Part shown: piece by piece, positions 27,295 to 36,082 of the stretch | How the letters are laid out: every line of letters begins with the position of its first letter | How positions within the stretch are numbered: position 1 is the stretch's first letter | Assembly: GCA_024402135.1 (NCBI GenBank) | Contig: JAKSJN010000013.1 | Coordinates: forward strand, 1-64,000 | Direction of reading: 5' to 3' | Source: Bacteroidales bacterium | GTDB taxonomy: Bacteria > Bacteroidota > Bacteroidia > Bacteroidales > UBA932 | Length of the DNA: 64,000 nt | Notes under the pieces: generated by a model | What the model saw: only the letters and a program-made list of their open reading frames with translations | What the model was told of the DNA's origin: nothing | Database searches by the model: none | Position numbers and translations under genes: made by a program

Positions 27295-27302
27295 CATATT
27301 TG
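27295..27302 (+). promoter_or_regulatory. Possible -7 box of the peptide gene
   Basis: CATATTTG fits xAnnTTTG, 62 nt upstream of the peptide ATG. No -33 TTTG at normal spacing, so tentative. The rest of 27154-27294 shows nothing I can assign. Confidence 0.35.
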
Positions 27303-27364
27303 CTACTCGACTATGAAAAAGAGTAGATACATATACATCTATCAACCACTAGTATAACAAAGCC

Positions 27365-27580
27365 ATGAAAAAAAGAATCTCATTCATCATGTCCATTTTC
27401 CTGATGGCAGGAATGCTGCTGACGCTAAACGATGCTTCTGGACAACCTTGTTCGTTTGTAGAGAGTGAAGCCATTTACATATGTACTGGCGATGATTGTT
27501 TATGTAAGGGCAATAAGGCCAATTGTACAGGTATCAAACTCAAGGTGATGGACGTCCATCCTTCACTTCCTGAGGATTGA
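27365..27580 (+). CDS. Short secreted Cys-rich peptide precursor
   Basis: 71 aa. A signal peptide (MKKRISFIMSIFLMAGMLLT, ending near residue 26) leaves a mature peptide of about 45 residues with five cysteines at 29, 40, 45, 47 and 54, then an acidic tail. Size, signal and Cys-rich end recall the NVEALA-type exported peptides of Bacteroidales, which often stand next to TolB-like propeller lipoproteins as here. The NVEALA motif itself is absent, so I do not assign the family. With an odd number of cysteines, dimerisation or a redox partner is possible. A hairpin follows 35 nt after the stop. Confidence 0.7.
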   Translation: MKKRISFIMSIFLMAGMLLTLNDASGQPCSFVESEAIYICTGDDCLCKGNKANCTGIKLKVMDVHPSLPED

Positions 27581-27615
27581 TGAACGGTATCATTGTAACT
27601 ATTGATATTGTTCAG

Positions 27616-27643
27616 TTTGCCCAGGTGACATCGCCTGGGCAAA
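27616..27643 (+). other. Intercistronic stem-loop after the peptide gene
   Basis: TTTGCCCAGG and CCTGGGCAAA form a 10-bp perfect stem with an 8-nt loop. It has no proper T-run. It lies between the peptide gene and the CxxC lipoprotein gene, where it could act as a partial terminator or mRNA processing site that keeps peptide mRNA high. Confidence 0.65.
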
Positions 27644-27694
27644 TGTTTAGTGCCTTGAGTGTGAACCCCAAGACGCCACCTAAAAAAGTTTATT

Positions 27695-28216
27695 ATGAAT
27701 AGAAACCTATCATTAAACCTGCTCAAAACTATCATCCCTCTGGCTGTGCTGCTTGTCATGATTTCTGGTTGCAAACGCAGCTCAGCGAAAGAATTGGATC
27801 GATTTGAGAAAGAGGCCATATTAAGGCTGTTTTTGAAAGGTGAGAAGGGCATTGGCAACTCGGCCGTCCATTGTGAAGTGGACTCGCTCATATACTCTGA
27901 ATTCGTCATCCAGAAAGAAGGTATTCATTATGTATATGTTCTGGACGGGAGTTGCTCTTCATGTATATCATCCGCCATTGATTTCATCTCCTGCCTTATG
28001 GACACAGGGCTTCTATCCGTTGACGATGTAGCATTCCTCAGCAAATCGGAAGAGAATGATCTTTATAGATACTATTTTCAGAAACACTTCGAATCAGAAG
28101 GGATAGATATAATGGTTCCACATTGCATCACGATAGAGGATAGGGGAAACATCGGCAACGGTCTGTACAGAATAGTCGATGGATTTGTTACAGGATACAT
28201 TCCATGGAACTATTGA
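27695..28216 (+). CDS. CxxC lipoprotein, possible thioredoxin-like protein
   Basis: 173 aa lipoprotein (MISGC). The segment HYVYVLDGSCSSCISSAIDF has the form of a thioredoxin-fold strand followed by a CxxC active site at the start of a helix, and a further Cys follows. The protein is shorter than TlpA-type thioredoxins and the rest of the fold is not obvious. A disulfide role would suit the five-cysteine peptide encoded just upstream, but that is inference. Its last 13 nt overlap the propeller gene. Confidence 0.65.
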   Translation: MNRNLSLNLLKTIIPLAVLLVMISGCKRSSAKELDRFEKEAILRLFLKGEKGIGNSAVHCEVDSLIYSEFVIQKEGIHYVYVLDGSCSSCISSAIDFISCLMDTGLLSVDDVAFLSKSEENDLYRYYFQKHFESEGIDIMVPHCITIEDRGNIGNGLYRIVDGFVTGYIPWNY

Positions 28217-29247
28217 CAAGAAGAATGACGTTTATGTTGGTCGCAGCGATCATGACTGTGTCGTGTTCGATCAATGATGACACTTCCGTCATCTCCATGG
28301 ATGATCTTACGGAAAGTTCTGTACATCTCCGCGGAATAATCTGCAAAACCCTTCCTGACAGTCTTACGACTACCTTCATAATATGTGACTCCGTAGTCGT
28401 TTCTCAGCGACATTACCATGAGGGCGACCATGTATTGGGGCTGACATATATCAACGACACATCATTCTTGTGGTTCGGACAATATGGCATTGAAGAAGAT
28501 AGGATGATGAACTCGCTGGTAACACGATGTGAAAACCGAGTGCTGCTCTATGACATTGTCAAGGAGAAAATCACCGTCATAGATGTCTCCACCGGCATCG
28601 ACAATCCTTCCATCATTTCATATGACACAGGGCTCTCCACGCAATACGTCCTGCCAGTCACGATGAGGAAGGGACTATTCTTGGCACATGAGTCGTTCAA
28701 GGGAAAGAGAAGGAGAGTCAGGACGACGGGGGATGAGTACCAACCGGACAGGCACAATGTAGGAAGATATGATGCATTCAATGTCGTTCTAGGTGAATTG
28801 GCCTGCAGCAATGTTAGAAATAGATCCGTCTTTGCTGACAGAGTTGATTCCAAGGTCGAGATTCTTGACACAGACGGAAAGCTTCTGAAGAGGATTATGT
28901 TCATATCACAAGGTGACAAGGAAAGGCAACAGTATTCGAAAGATGAGTCTGAAGGGGTGACTTATTATACTTTTCTAGGTAGCGTCAAACAGTCATTCAC
29001 TGATGTATGCTGTAACGACAGCACCATCGCACTGCTCTACAGGCCTGGGCTCATCACGCCGTCATCAGTCTCAATATCGGATCACCCATACGTAGTTCTC
29101 ATGGACTGGGACGGCAATGTCAGGGCCACATACGTGATGGACGATGAGTTTGACAGAATCTCAATCACTTCCGACGGAAGATGTCTGTTCTGCTTCTCCT
29201 CACGAGAAGGGGGAAATTCTGTCATGAGATATGACCTGACAGAGTGA
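28204..29247 (+). CDS. TolB-like six-bladed beta-propeller lipoprotein
   Basis: 347 aa lipoprotein (MTVSC). Repeating four-strand units with turns such as DTDGKLLKRI, DWDGNVRATYVMDD and ITSDGRCLFCFSS suggest the TolB-like 6-bladed propeller lipoproteins of Bacteroidales that commonly accompany short secreted peptides. I choose the first ATG because it supplies the basic n-region (TRR) of the signal; a second ATG at 28225 is possible. Role unknown, probably ligand or peptide binding at the cell surface. Confidence 0.72.
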   Translation: MELLTRRMTFMLVAAIMTVSCSINDDTSVISMDDLTESSVHLRGIICKTLPDSLTTTFIICDSVVVSQRHYHEGDHVLGLTYINDTSFLWFGQYGIEEDRMMNSLVTRCENRVLLYDIVKEKITVIDVSTGIDNPSIISYDTGLSTQYVLPVTMRKGLFLAHESFKGKRRRVRTTGDEYQPDRHNVGRYDAFNVVLGELACSNVRNRSVFADRVDSKVEILDTDGKLLKRIMFISQGDKERQQYSKDESEGVTYYTFLGSVKQSFTDVCCNDSTIALLYRPGLITPSSVSISDHPYVVLMDWDGNVRATYVMDDEFDRISITSDGRCLFCFSSREGGNSVMRYDLTE

Positions 29248-29281
29248 CGGGAAATCTTCTTCAATTTAGCACTATTATACC

Positions 29282-30157
29282 ATGAAAACAAGAATTGCAA
29301 CGATCGTATCCCTATGCCTCGCTATCCAATTCGCAGTACATGGACAGACGCTGGAGACATCCAGCGCGAGGTACAACGACACCAATTATGCTCTATATCT
29401 TGACAGCCAGGCTTATTCGGTGACCCCATTGGACACATCGGTCTTCTCTGTGACCTATGATCTGGCAATCATGGTCGATACGCTCAAACGGGAGACCTTC
29501 AACTCCATGTATATCCTCCTGGTCGGGAGTCATGTCAACAAGTTCCTGCCATTTGCGAAGTTCACCTATGATAGGTACACCAGGAAAAGCCCTTATAATT
29601 TCGGAGGGGACATGATCCATAACCAGCACCATGTCTTTTACTATGAGGCAATTTATCAGGACAGGCGAACTGGAATGACAACAATCACAGAGAGGCTCTG
29701 CGAGGATGACTTCATCACCACCGAGGATACTCCAGTCCAGGAATGGACGATCACAAGTCATAGAAAGGACATAGGGGAGTATGAGTGCAACCTGGCTGAA
29801 TGTGACTTCAGAGGACGCCACTACTATGCATGGTACGCCGAGGACATCCCCATGCCATACGGGCCCTGGAAACTGGGTGGCCTGCCGGGGCTGATAGTGT
29901 CCGCATATGACTCCGACCATCAGTACGAATACTCCATGGTTTCGGTAGAGCAGTCCCTATGGCCAATATTCAGAACTGATTACAACTATATCGAAGCCGA
30001 CAGGAGGAGACTAAATAGACAGGTCAACGAGATTCTGCACAAACCACTGGTCTATATGGATAAACACTTCCATCTGACCACGAGAAGGGTCGATCCTGGA
30101 AGTCTATTCAAGGAAAGGGACCTCGTCTATCAGTATGACGCCATCGAAAAGGATTGA
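29282..30157 (+). CDS. GLPGLI family protein
   Basis: 291 aa, signal peptide MKTRIATIVSLCLAIQFAVHG. The family-defining motif is present: GPWKLGG followed by GLPGLI (residues 194-205), then VSAYDSD. The length is typical. The function of GLPGLI proteins is unknown; they are secreted or periplasmic, found only in Bacteroidota as far as I know, and often sit next to TonB receptors with carboxypeptidase-like domains, as here. It is 4 nt from the receptor start, so they are coupled. Confidence 0.92.
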   Translation: MKTRIATIVSLCLAIQFAVHGQTLETSSARYNDTNYALYLDSQAYSVTPLDTSVFSVTYDLAIMVDTLKRETFNSMYILLVGSHVNKFLPFAKFTYDRYTRKSPYNFGGDMIHNQHHVFYYEAIYQDRRTGMTTITERLCEDDFITTEDTPVQEWTITSHRKDIGEYECNLAECDFRGRHYYAWYAEDIPMPYGPWKLGGLPGLIVSAYDSDHQYEYSMVSVEQSLWPIFRTDYNYIEADRRRLNRQVNEILHKPLVYMDKHFHLTTRRVDPGSLFKERDLVYQYDAIEKD

Positions 30158-30161
30158 AAGC

Positions 30162-32768
30162 ATGTCAAGGAACGGACTGATAGTCTCGATACTGCTGATC
30201 GCCCTCCTGCAGCTGTCTTCGATCCTTCCGGTAAGCGCACAGACATCCTCAGTAACCGGGCAGGTCGTTGACGGGTCCGGCCCCCTTGCCGGAGTCATCG
30301 TTCAGGGCAAGGCCTCCAACGGAAAGGCCACGGGATACTGCATCACGGATAAGGCCGGGCATTTCACTTTGAATCTCGGCCAAGAGACATCAATGGTCAC
30401 CTTCTCGCTGATGGGCTACGTAAGAGTGGACGTTAGAACTCCGTTCGGCAGCACTCTGGACGTCATGATGAAGGAGGCGAAGGTGGATCTCAAGGCCTCC
30501 AAAGTCTCTGCATCCATAGCATCGATAAGGAACGACACAATTCGTTATACCGCATCAACTGTGGTCCAGAAGGAGGATAAGGTTCTCGGGGACATGCTCA
30601 AGAGGCTTCCGGGGATAGAGGTTGCCGACAACGGAAGGGTCACCTACAACGGAGTGGGAATCAACAGACTCTACGTCGAGGGCAGGAACATCCTCGACGA
30701 CGACTACCATCTAGCCACAAAGAATCTGGATATCAAGGCCATCAAGGCTGTCAATATCTATGAGAACCACCAACCGATTAAGGTTCTCAGGAATATCGTC
30801 CAGACCAGGTCCGCTGCTCTGGACATAGAACTTGAGGACAGCGCCCGGGACTCCTGGTTGGTGAACGCCACACTGCAGGGAGGATATATGTACGATTCCG
30901 GCGTCCCGTACTATGGCAAGGGTACAGCAATGAAGATTGGAGGTCAGGACTCGTACGTTGTCATTGCTGATGCTGACGCAACAGGACACGTTAACGACGG
31001 TATCTTGAGGAAAGAGTATACGTCACAGGATGACCTGGCAGATTATTATAGCCTGTCGCCTTTACTGAACTCACGTCTTGACATACTTGATCTGGATAGT
31101 TCGCTCTCCGTGTTCAATCATTCAGGCTCTGCGCAGACCAAGAACAAGTTTTCCATCGCGGAGGATGTGGTTCTGGGAGTGGATGTCAGGCTGCTCGGGG
31201 ATGTGGCATCGAATGCACTCAGTAACAGGACCGTCTATTCGCGCCCTGAGATGGAATTGTCGCAGGTGATCGACCAAGCTACTGAAGGCGGGACCGTATA
31301 TGCCGACTTGAGCATCGAGACCAATAGGGACAGAGGTTACTTCAGGGACGAGGTCTCCGTTATGACGCAGGTGAACGATGCAATGTCTGCGATGGACGGC
31401 ACTATGGCGTTGGATGAGAGCACGAGTGTAAGGAAGACGGACTTTTGTAATGCAATCAACTTTGCCACCGTATCCGGGAAGGGGGCATCGTTCAGAGGAC
31501 ACATCTATTCACAATACACACGAGACGGAGGGGAATATATGTCATCCTATGGCGACCTGATGCAGACATATGCCAGAGAAGTTTGGTGGAATAGGGCGAC
31601 CGTTCACGGCTCCACCAGGCAGTACGGCAACGTAAAGGTATCGCTGACGCCTTCTGCGACGATTTACCATGGGACGTTCATTAGCGACTTGGCAGGACTG
31701 ATTCCGGATGGATTGCCTGGAGAGAGGGCTAACGACCTGGTTATCACCAACGCAAATCCAGAGATAGCTATGGGACTCTTGTACCAGCGGCAAAGGTTCA
31801 GTTCCACCATGGCAGGGAAGCTGACATGGAGGCTCTTCGACATAAACAATGGGCCATTGCATAGAGTAGCTTCATTCCTGTCTCCATCACTCGTCTGGCT
31901 GACACAATATAGGACACCGCACCTGAGCACGGAACTGACTGTTACTCTAGCGGACGATGCTACATCATGTGACAAGCTTGGTGGGGCGATGATGGTGACC
32001 GGATATAACTCAATCCATAGGGGAAGGGATATCCCCAAAACGCTCCCTTCAGCCACGGCGGCATGGGAACTCAAGTATAGCAACCCGATGGACGGATTCT
32101 ACTCCGGACTCAGCCTTGATGCTTCTCGGAGATCCATGCTGATCGCCGACAGGGCCATCGTCGGCAACCACGTCCTCACCAGCGACTCTGACTACGTCTC
32201 GGATATGAACAGTCTCGGAGGAATACTCTCCCTGTCCAAAGGATTCTTCTCATTGGATGGAAAGATCGATGCCTTGCTGGGATACTCGGCCTACACAGCA
32301 CAGCTGCTTCAGAACGGCATCTCTTATGACTACGAGGGAAGGACAATCTCCGTATCGGCCGAGTGGACACTGTCTCCGGTAAAGTGGCTCGTCCTCAGCA
32401 GCAAGTCACGGTTCTCATCGCTTGCCATCGGCGTCTCGGGCGTCGCGAAACAAATACCGAACAGCAAGCTGATGGAGGACTTCGAAATGGTATTCAGGGC
32501 CACGGACAGGATTTCCCTCAATGCCTCCGTCAATTACTATCTCAACGTCTCGGGGAGGACCAGAGCACAATTGGCCCTGGTCAACGCCGCGTGCGTGATG
32601 ATGCTCCAGAACGGCATGAACCTCTTCCTGCGCTGCTCCAACATCCTCAACGAGACGGAGTACGGCTACTCGACTTACGGGCCACTCATGGAAAGCTACA
32701 CATACTACACCATACGGCCGATGAACGTTATCGCTGGCATCGATTTCAGCCTGAGATTCGGAAGATGA
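30162..32768 (+). CDS. TonB-dependent receptor-like protein with carboxypeptidase-regulatory domain
   Basis: 868 aa from the ATG with a signal peptide (ending PVSAQ); an ATG 27 nt upstream overlaps the GLPGLI stop and adds a polar extension, so I reject it. Order: carboxypeptidase-like sandwich (about 28-105; VTGQVVDGSGPLAGVIV), plug-like part (about 125-225; LKRLPGIEVADNGRVTYNGVGINRLYVEGRNIL), then a barrel ending in SLRFGR. It belongs to the shorter, SusD-less group that follows GLPGLI genes. I see no TonB box with confidence. It may export or import a peptide; the neighbouring 71-aa Cys peptide is a candidate partner. Confidence 0.88.
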   Translation: MSRNGLIVSILLIALLQLSSILPVSAQTSSVTGQVVDGSGPLAGVIVQGKASNGKATGYCITDKAGHFTLNLGQETSMVTFSLMGYVRVDVRTPFGSTLDVMMKEAKVDLKASKVSASIASIRNDTIRYTASTVVQKEDKVLGDMLKRLPGIEVADNGRVTYNGVGINRLYVEGRNILDDDYHLATKNLDIKAIKAVNIYENHQPIKVLRNIVQTRSAALDIELEDSARDSWLVNATLQGGYMYDSGVPYYGKGTAMKIGGQDSYVVIADADATGHVNDGILRKEYTSQDDLADYYSLSPLLNSRLDILDLDSSLSVFNHSGSAQTKNKFSIAEDVVLGVDVRLLGDVASNALSNRTVYSRPEMELSQVIDQATEGGTVYADLSIETNRDRGYFRDEVSVMTQVNDAMSAMDGTMALDESTSVRKTDFCNAINFATVSGKGASFRGHIYSQYTRDGGEYMSSYGDLMQTYAREVWWNRATVHGSTRQYGNVKVSLTPSATIYHGTFISDLAGLIPDGLPGERANDLVITNANPEIAMGLLYQRQRFSSTMAGKLTWRLFDINNGPLHRVASFLSPSLVWLTQYRTPHLSTELTVTLADDATSCDKLGGAMMVTGYNSIHRGRDIPKTLPSATAAWELKYSNPMDGFYSGLSLDASRRSMLIADRAIVGNHVLTSDSDYVSDMNSLGGILSLSKGFFSLDGKIDALLGYSAYTAQLLQNGISYDYEGRTISVSAEWTLSPVKWLVLSSKSRFSSLAIGVSGVAKQIPNSKLMEDFEMVFRATDRISLNASVNYYLNVSGRTRAQLALVNAACVMMLQNGMNLFLRCSNILNETEYGYSTYGPLMESYTYYTIRPMNVIAGIDFSLRFGR

Positions 32769-32884
32769 CAAATCATATGTCTCCTGTGAAACCTGTGATT
32801 GTCCGAGGCTATACAGAAGCTGACACGAAAACGGCAGTATATGTGACACCTAGACCTTCCCCAAAGCGCCAGAATGGATACAAA

Positions 32885-32910
32885 AAAGGACGGCCCGAGG
32901 GTCGTCCTTT
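32885..32910. terminator. Bidirectional terminator between the TonB gene and pnp
   Basis: An 11-bp stem with one G-T pair and a CGAG loop, with six T on the minus strand side and three on the plus side. It serves the leftward pnp gene best and the rightward operon as well. Confidence 0.85.
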
Positions 32911-32952
32911 ATGATAGTATTGCTGAATGATCAGTCTAGAAGCGGGGAGCTA

Positions 32953-35325
32953 TTAAAAGAACTCCTCCTGCTTTGGCATATCGTCAGCTGGAGCCTCCTT
33001 TGGAGCAGCTGGCTTGCGGAAGCTGTGACGCTCGCCATCACGATGGTCGTCACGACGCTCTCTGCGCTCGCCATCGCGACGCTCGCCGCCACGACGGTCA
33101 TCACGACGGTCACCGCCTCTGCGCTCGCCTCCGCGACGGTCGTCGCGACGCTCACCACGCTCAGGACGGTCACCTCTTGGACGACGCTCAGGCTCTACAT
33201 AACCCTCTGGCTTCTCGGTAAGGGCGCGCATTGAAAGACGCATCTTGCCGGTCTTTGCATCGATCTCGAGGAGCTTGACATCAACCTCATCACCTACCTT
33301 GAGCACGTCCTCAACCTTCTCGGTCTTGGTCCATGCGATCTCGGATACGTGGAGGAGACCTTCCTTGCCAGGGAGAATCTCAACGAAAGCGCCGAACTCA
33401 AGGATAGATACAACCTTTCCGTGGTAGGTCTCGCCTGCCTCAGGAACTGCACAGATAGACATGATCCAGTCGTATGCCTTCTTCATAGCCTCTGCGTCGT
33501 TGGTAGCGATATCTACGATACCCTTGCCGTCAACCTCGTCGATGTTTACGGTAGCACCGGTCTGAGCCTGGATCTTCTGGATGGTCTCGCCACCCTTTCC
33601 GATGATAGCTCCGATGAACTCCTTGGCAACCTCGAATGACTGGATACGTGGAACGAATGGCTTGTAGTCCTCACGTGGCTCGGCGATGGTCTTCATCATC
33701 TCGCCCATGATGTGCATACGGCCCTGACGTGCCTGCTCGAGAGCCTTCTCGAGAACCTCGTATGAAAGACCGTCAACCTTGATATCCATCTGGGTTGCGG
33801 TGATACCGTCCTTGGTACCGGTTACCTTGAAGTCCATGTCGCCGAGGTGGTCCTCGTCACCGAGGATATCGGTAAGGATTGCGTAACGGTCGTTAGGACG
33901 CTCTGCGTCGGTGATAAGACCCATTGCTACACCTGCAACAGGCTTGGTGATCTTTACACCTGCATCCATGAGTGCGAGGCAGCCGCCACACACTGATGCC
34001 ATTGATGATGAGCCGTTAGACTCGAGGATATCTGATACGACGCGAACTGCGTATGGGTTCTCAGGTGCCATAGGGATGACAGGCTTGAGTGCACGCATTG
34101 CGAGGTTTCCGTGTCCGATCTCGCGGCGGCCTACACCACGCTGCGGCTTAGCCTCACCGGTAGCGAATGGAGGGAAGTTGTAATGGAGGACGAACTGCTG
34201 GTCATCCTGGATGAGAACCTCGTCGGTCTCCTTCATATCCATCTTGGTACCGAGGGTAACGGTAGCCAGTGACTGGGTTTCACCACGGGTGAAGATTGCT
34301 GAACCATGTGCGCATGGGAGGTAGTCAACCTCGCACCAGATAGGACGGACCTCGTCGCATACACGACCGTCGAGGCGCTTGCCCTCGTCGAGAATCATGT
34401 TGCGCATAGCCTCCTTCTCCTCTGCGTGATAGTATCTGTTCACGAGTGGGGTCTTCTCCTCGAGCTCCTCCTCAGGGATGGTAGCGAGGAATTCAGCCTT
34501 GATGGCCTCGAAGCCCTCTGCACGCTCGTGCTTTGGCTTTGCAGCTGTTGCGAGTGCATAGCACTTGTCGTAGCAGAACTCGTGAACTGCCTTGCGGAGC
34601 TCCTCGTCCTCTACATCGTGTGGATAGTCGCGCTTAACCTCGTTGCCGAGCTCAGCGATGAGCTCTTTCTGGACGCGGCAGTGCTTCTTGATCTCTTCGT
34701 GTGCGAACTTGATAGCCTCGAGCATGTCGTGCTCGCTTACCTCGTTCATCTCACCCTCAACCATCATGATGTTCTCCTCGGTAGCTGCAACCATAAGGTC
34801 GAGGTCGCAGTTTGCCATCTCGGAGAATGCAGGGTTGATCTTGAACTCGCCGTTGATGCGGCCTACACGTACCTCAGAGATAGGGCCTCCGAACGGAAGG
34901 TTGCTTGCTGCGAGTGCGCATGATGCTGCAAGACCTGCGAGTGCATCAGGCTGGATGTCCTTCTCTGCTGAGATAAGGGTTACATTTACGAATACCTCGA
35001 GGTGGAAATCATCTGGCCAGAGAGGGCGGATAGGGCGGTCGATAAGACGTGAGATAAGAATCTCATAGTCGCTTGACTTGCCCTCTCTCTTCATGAAACC
35101 GCCTGGGAAACGGCCTGCAGAATAGTATTTCTCCTTGTAGTCTACGGTCAGAGGCATGAAATCGGTACCCTCCTTGACCTCGGTAGCTGCAGTCACGGTA
35201 GCGAGAAGCATGGTGCCTCCCATCTTGACAACAGCTGAGCCGGCAGCCTGCTTTGCGAGCTTACCGGTCTCGATCTCGATCACTCTTCCATCAGGAAGTT
35301 CGATCTTCTTGTTGATTACGTTCAT
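32953..35325 (-). CDS. pnp: Polyribonucleotide nucleotidyltransferase (PNPase)
   Basis: Phosphorolytic 3'-5' exoribonuclease, 790 aa, cytoplasmic. Two RNase PH domains (about 1-220 and 310-540), a KH domain ([13 protein letters not shown], about 555-615) and an S1 domain ([28 protein letters not shown], about 625-695) are in normal order. About 80 extra residues follow, an Arg/Asp/Gly/Glu tail of repeated units such as [10 protein letters not shown], ending in an acidic-aromatic EEFF. E. coli PNPase has 711 residues, so the tail is an addition, probably disordered and RNA-binding. The gene lies downstream of rpsO, as in many bacteria, with a long hairpin in between. Confidence 0.97.
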   Translation of the reverse strand: MNVINKKIELPDGRVIEIETGKLAKQAAGSAVVKMGGTMLLATVTAATEVKEGTDFMPLTVDYKEKYYSAGRFPGGFMKREGKSSDYEILISRLIDRPIRPLWPDDFHLEVFVNVTLISAEKDIQPDALAGLAASCALAASNLPFGGPISEVRVGRINGEFKINPAFSEMANCDLDLMVAATEENIMMVEGEMNEVSEHDMLEAIKFAHEEIKKHCRVQKELIAELGNEVKRDYPHDVEDEELRKAVHEFCYDKCYALATAAKPKHERAEGFEAIKAEFLATIPEEELEEKTPLVNRYYHAEEKEAMRNMILDEGKRLDGRVCDEVRPIWCEVDYLPCAHGSAIFTRGETQSLATVTLGTKMDMKETDEVLIQDDQQFVLHYNFPPFATGEAKPQRGVGRREIGHGNLAMRALKPVIPMAPENPYAVRVVSDILESNGSSSMASVCGGCLALMDAGVKITKPVAGVAMGLITDAERPNDRYAILTDILGDEDHLGDMDFKVTGTKDGITATQMDIKVDGLSYEVLEKALEQARQGRMHIMGEMMKTIAEPREDYKPFVPRIQSFEVAKEFIGAIIGKGGETIQKIQAQTGATVNIDEVDGKGIVDIATNDAEAMKKAYDWIMSICAVPEAGETYHGKVVSILEFGAFVEILPGKEGLLHVSEIAWTKTEKVEDVLKVGDEVDVKLLEIDAKTGKMRLSMRALTEKPEGYVEPERRPRGDRPERGERRDDRRGGERRGGDRRDDRRGGERRDGERRERRDDHRDGERHSFRKPAAPKEAPADDMPKQEEFF

Positions 35326-35464
35326 CAGTTTGTCTTTTCGGTCTGCCTCCCCCGTTGGGAGTCATTATACATCTTATGTTCTACATCCACCCGACGCAGA
35401 CCGTATTTAATCGGGCAGCGGAGATATGTCGGCCGCCTTTGGGCGGAAAACGTTTTAGGAATGA
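35326..35464 (-). promoter_or_regulatory. pnp leader region
   Basis: 139 nt between the pnp ATG and the long hairpin, without an open frame. I find no good TAnnTTTG box, so pnp may rely on read-through from rpsO or on a divergent promoter type. A GGCCGCC/GGGCGG-type hairpin lies at about 35430-35446. Confidence 0.4.
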
Positions 35465-35609
35465 TGAAAAAATAAGTTGGTAAAGATTTATGGTGAATTT
35501 CAGAGGACAGATTCATTTATAAAGAGGGAGCGTAGCAGTAGCTACGTGACCGATTAATAAATGAATATGGGACTGAAAGGCACATAAAGATTACCAAGTT
35601 ATTTTTTCA
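35465..35609. repeat. 145-nt imperfect palindrome (long hairpin) between rpsO and pnp
   Basis: Two arms of about 70 nt pair around the centre CGTAGC-AGTA-GCTACG. Well-paired blocks are TGAAAAAATAA with TTATTTTTTCA, TTGGTAA with TTACCAA, TTTATG with CATAAA, TTTCAG with CTGAAA and ATTCATTTAT with ATAAATGAAT, broken by small bulges. In the pnp transcript it would be a long double-stranded RNA, resembling in place the RNase III-cut leader of E. coli pnp. It could equally be a MITE-like insertion; I see no clear target duplication. Confidence 0.8.
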
Positions 35610-35624
35610 GAGTGACTTAATACA

Positions 35625-35651
35625 AAAAAGGGATGGTCGGAAAACCATCCC
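35625..35651 (-). terminator. rpsO terminator
   Basis: GGGATGGT/ACCATCCC, 8-bp stem with a 6-nt loop, followed on the minus strand by six T. It stands 20 nt after the rpsO stop. Confidence 0.88.
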
Positions 35652-35670
35652 GTGCAAGTTCCTATCTAGA

Positions 35671-35946
35671 TTATCGACGGAGACCGAGCTCCTTGACGAT
35701 CTTTCTGTATCTCTCGATATCAACTGCCTGGAGGTAGTCCAGGAGCTGACGTCTCTTACCAACGAGGCGAAGAAGTGAACGACGGGTTACCACGTCCTTC
35801 TTGTTCTTCTTAACGTGCTCGGTAAGATGCTGGATACGGTAGGAAAACAGTGCCACCTGGCTCTCTGCAGAACCGGTGTCCTTATTAGACTTTCCGTACT
35901 TTGCGAAAATCTCTTGCTTTTTCTCAGGCATCAGATATTCAGCCAT
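35671..35946 (-). CDS. rpsO: 30S ribosomal protein S15
   Basis: 91 aa, the usual size for S15. It carries the characteristic [19 protein letters not shown] and [12 protein letters not shown] segments and ends in KELGLRR. The ATG giving [14 protein letters not shown] is chosen; a longer in-frame start would pass through the promoter box. It binds 16S rRNA in the 30S platform. pnp follows downstream past a terminator and a long hairpin. Confidence 0.97.
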   Translation of the reverse strand: MAEYLMPEKKQEIFAKYGKSNKDTGSAESQVALFSYRIQHLTEHVKKNKKDVVTRRSLLRLVGKRRQLLDYLQAVDIERYRKIVKELGLRR

Positions 35947-36012
35947 CTTGCAAAAGTTTTTGTTGTTAATAATAAAAATACTACGATTTGACACTATTTG
36001 CGCAAATCGGTG

Positions 36013-36046
36013 CAAAATTACTCAATTTTTCGGATTCCACAACAAA
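36013..36046 (-). promoter_or_regulatory. rpsO promoter
   Basis: On the minus strand TTTG (36043-36046), a 22-nt spacer, then TAATTTTG (36013-36020). Leader about 60 nt. Confidence 0.6.
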
Positions 36047-36053
36047 AAATCAT

Positions 36054-36061
36054 TATCTTTG
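36054..36061 (+). promoter_or_regulatory. -7 box of upp
   Basis: TATCTTTG is an exact TAnnTTTG match, 21 nt upstream of the upp ATG. It is back to back with the rpsO promoter. Confidence 0.6.
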
Positions 36062-36082
36062 AGAACATTAACCACAAATAAC

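Noticed and set aside
27365-27580. Assignment of the Cys peptide to the NVEALA family
   Set aside because: Size and context fit, but the NVEALA motif is not present; described only as similar in type.
35465-35609. CRISPR or tandem repeat
   Set aside because: It is a single imperfect palindrome, not a series of direct repeats.
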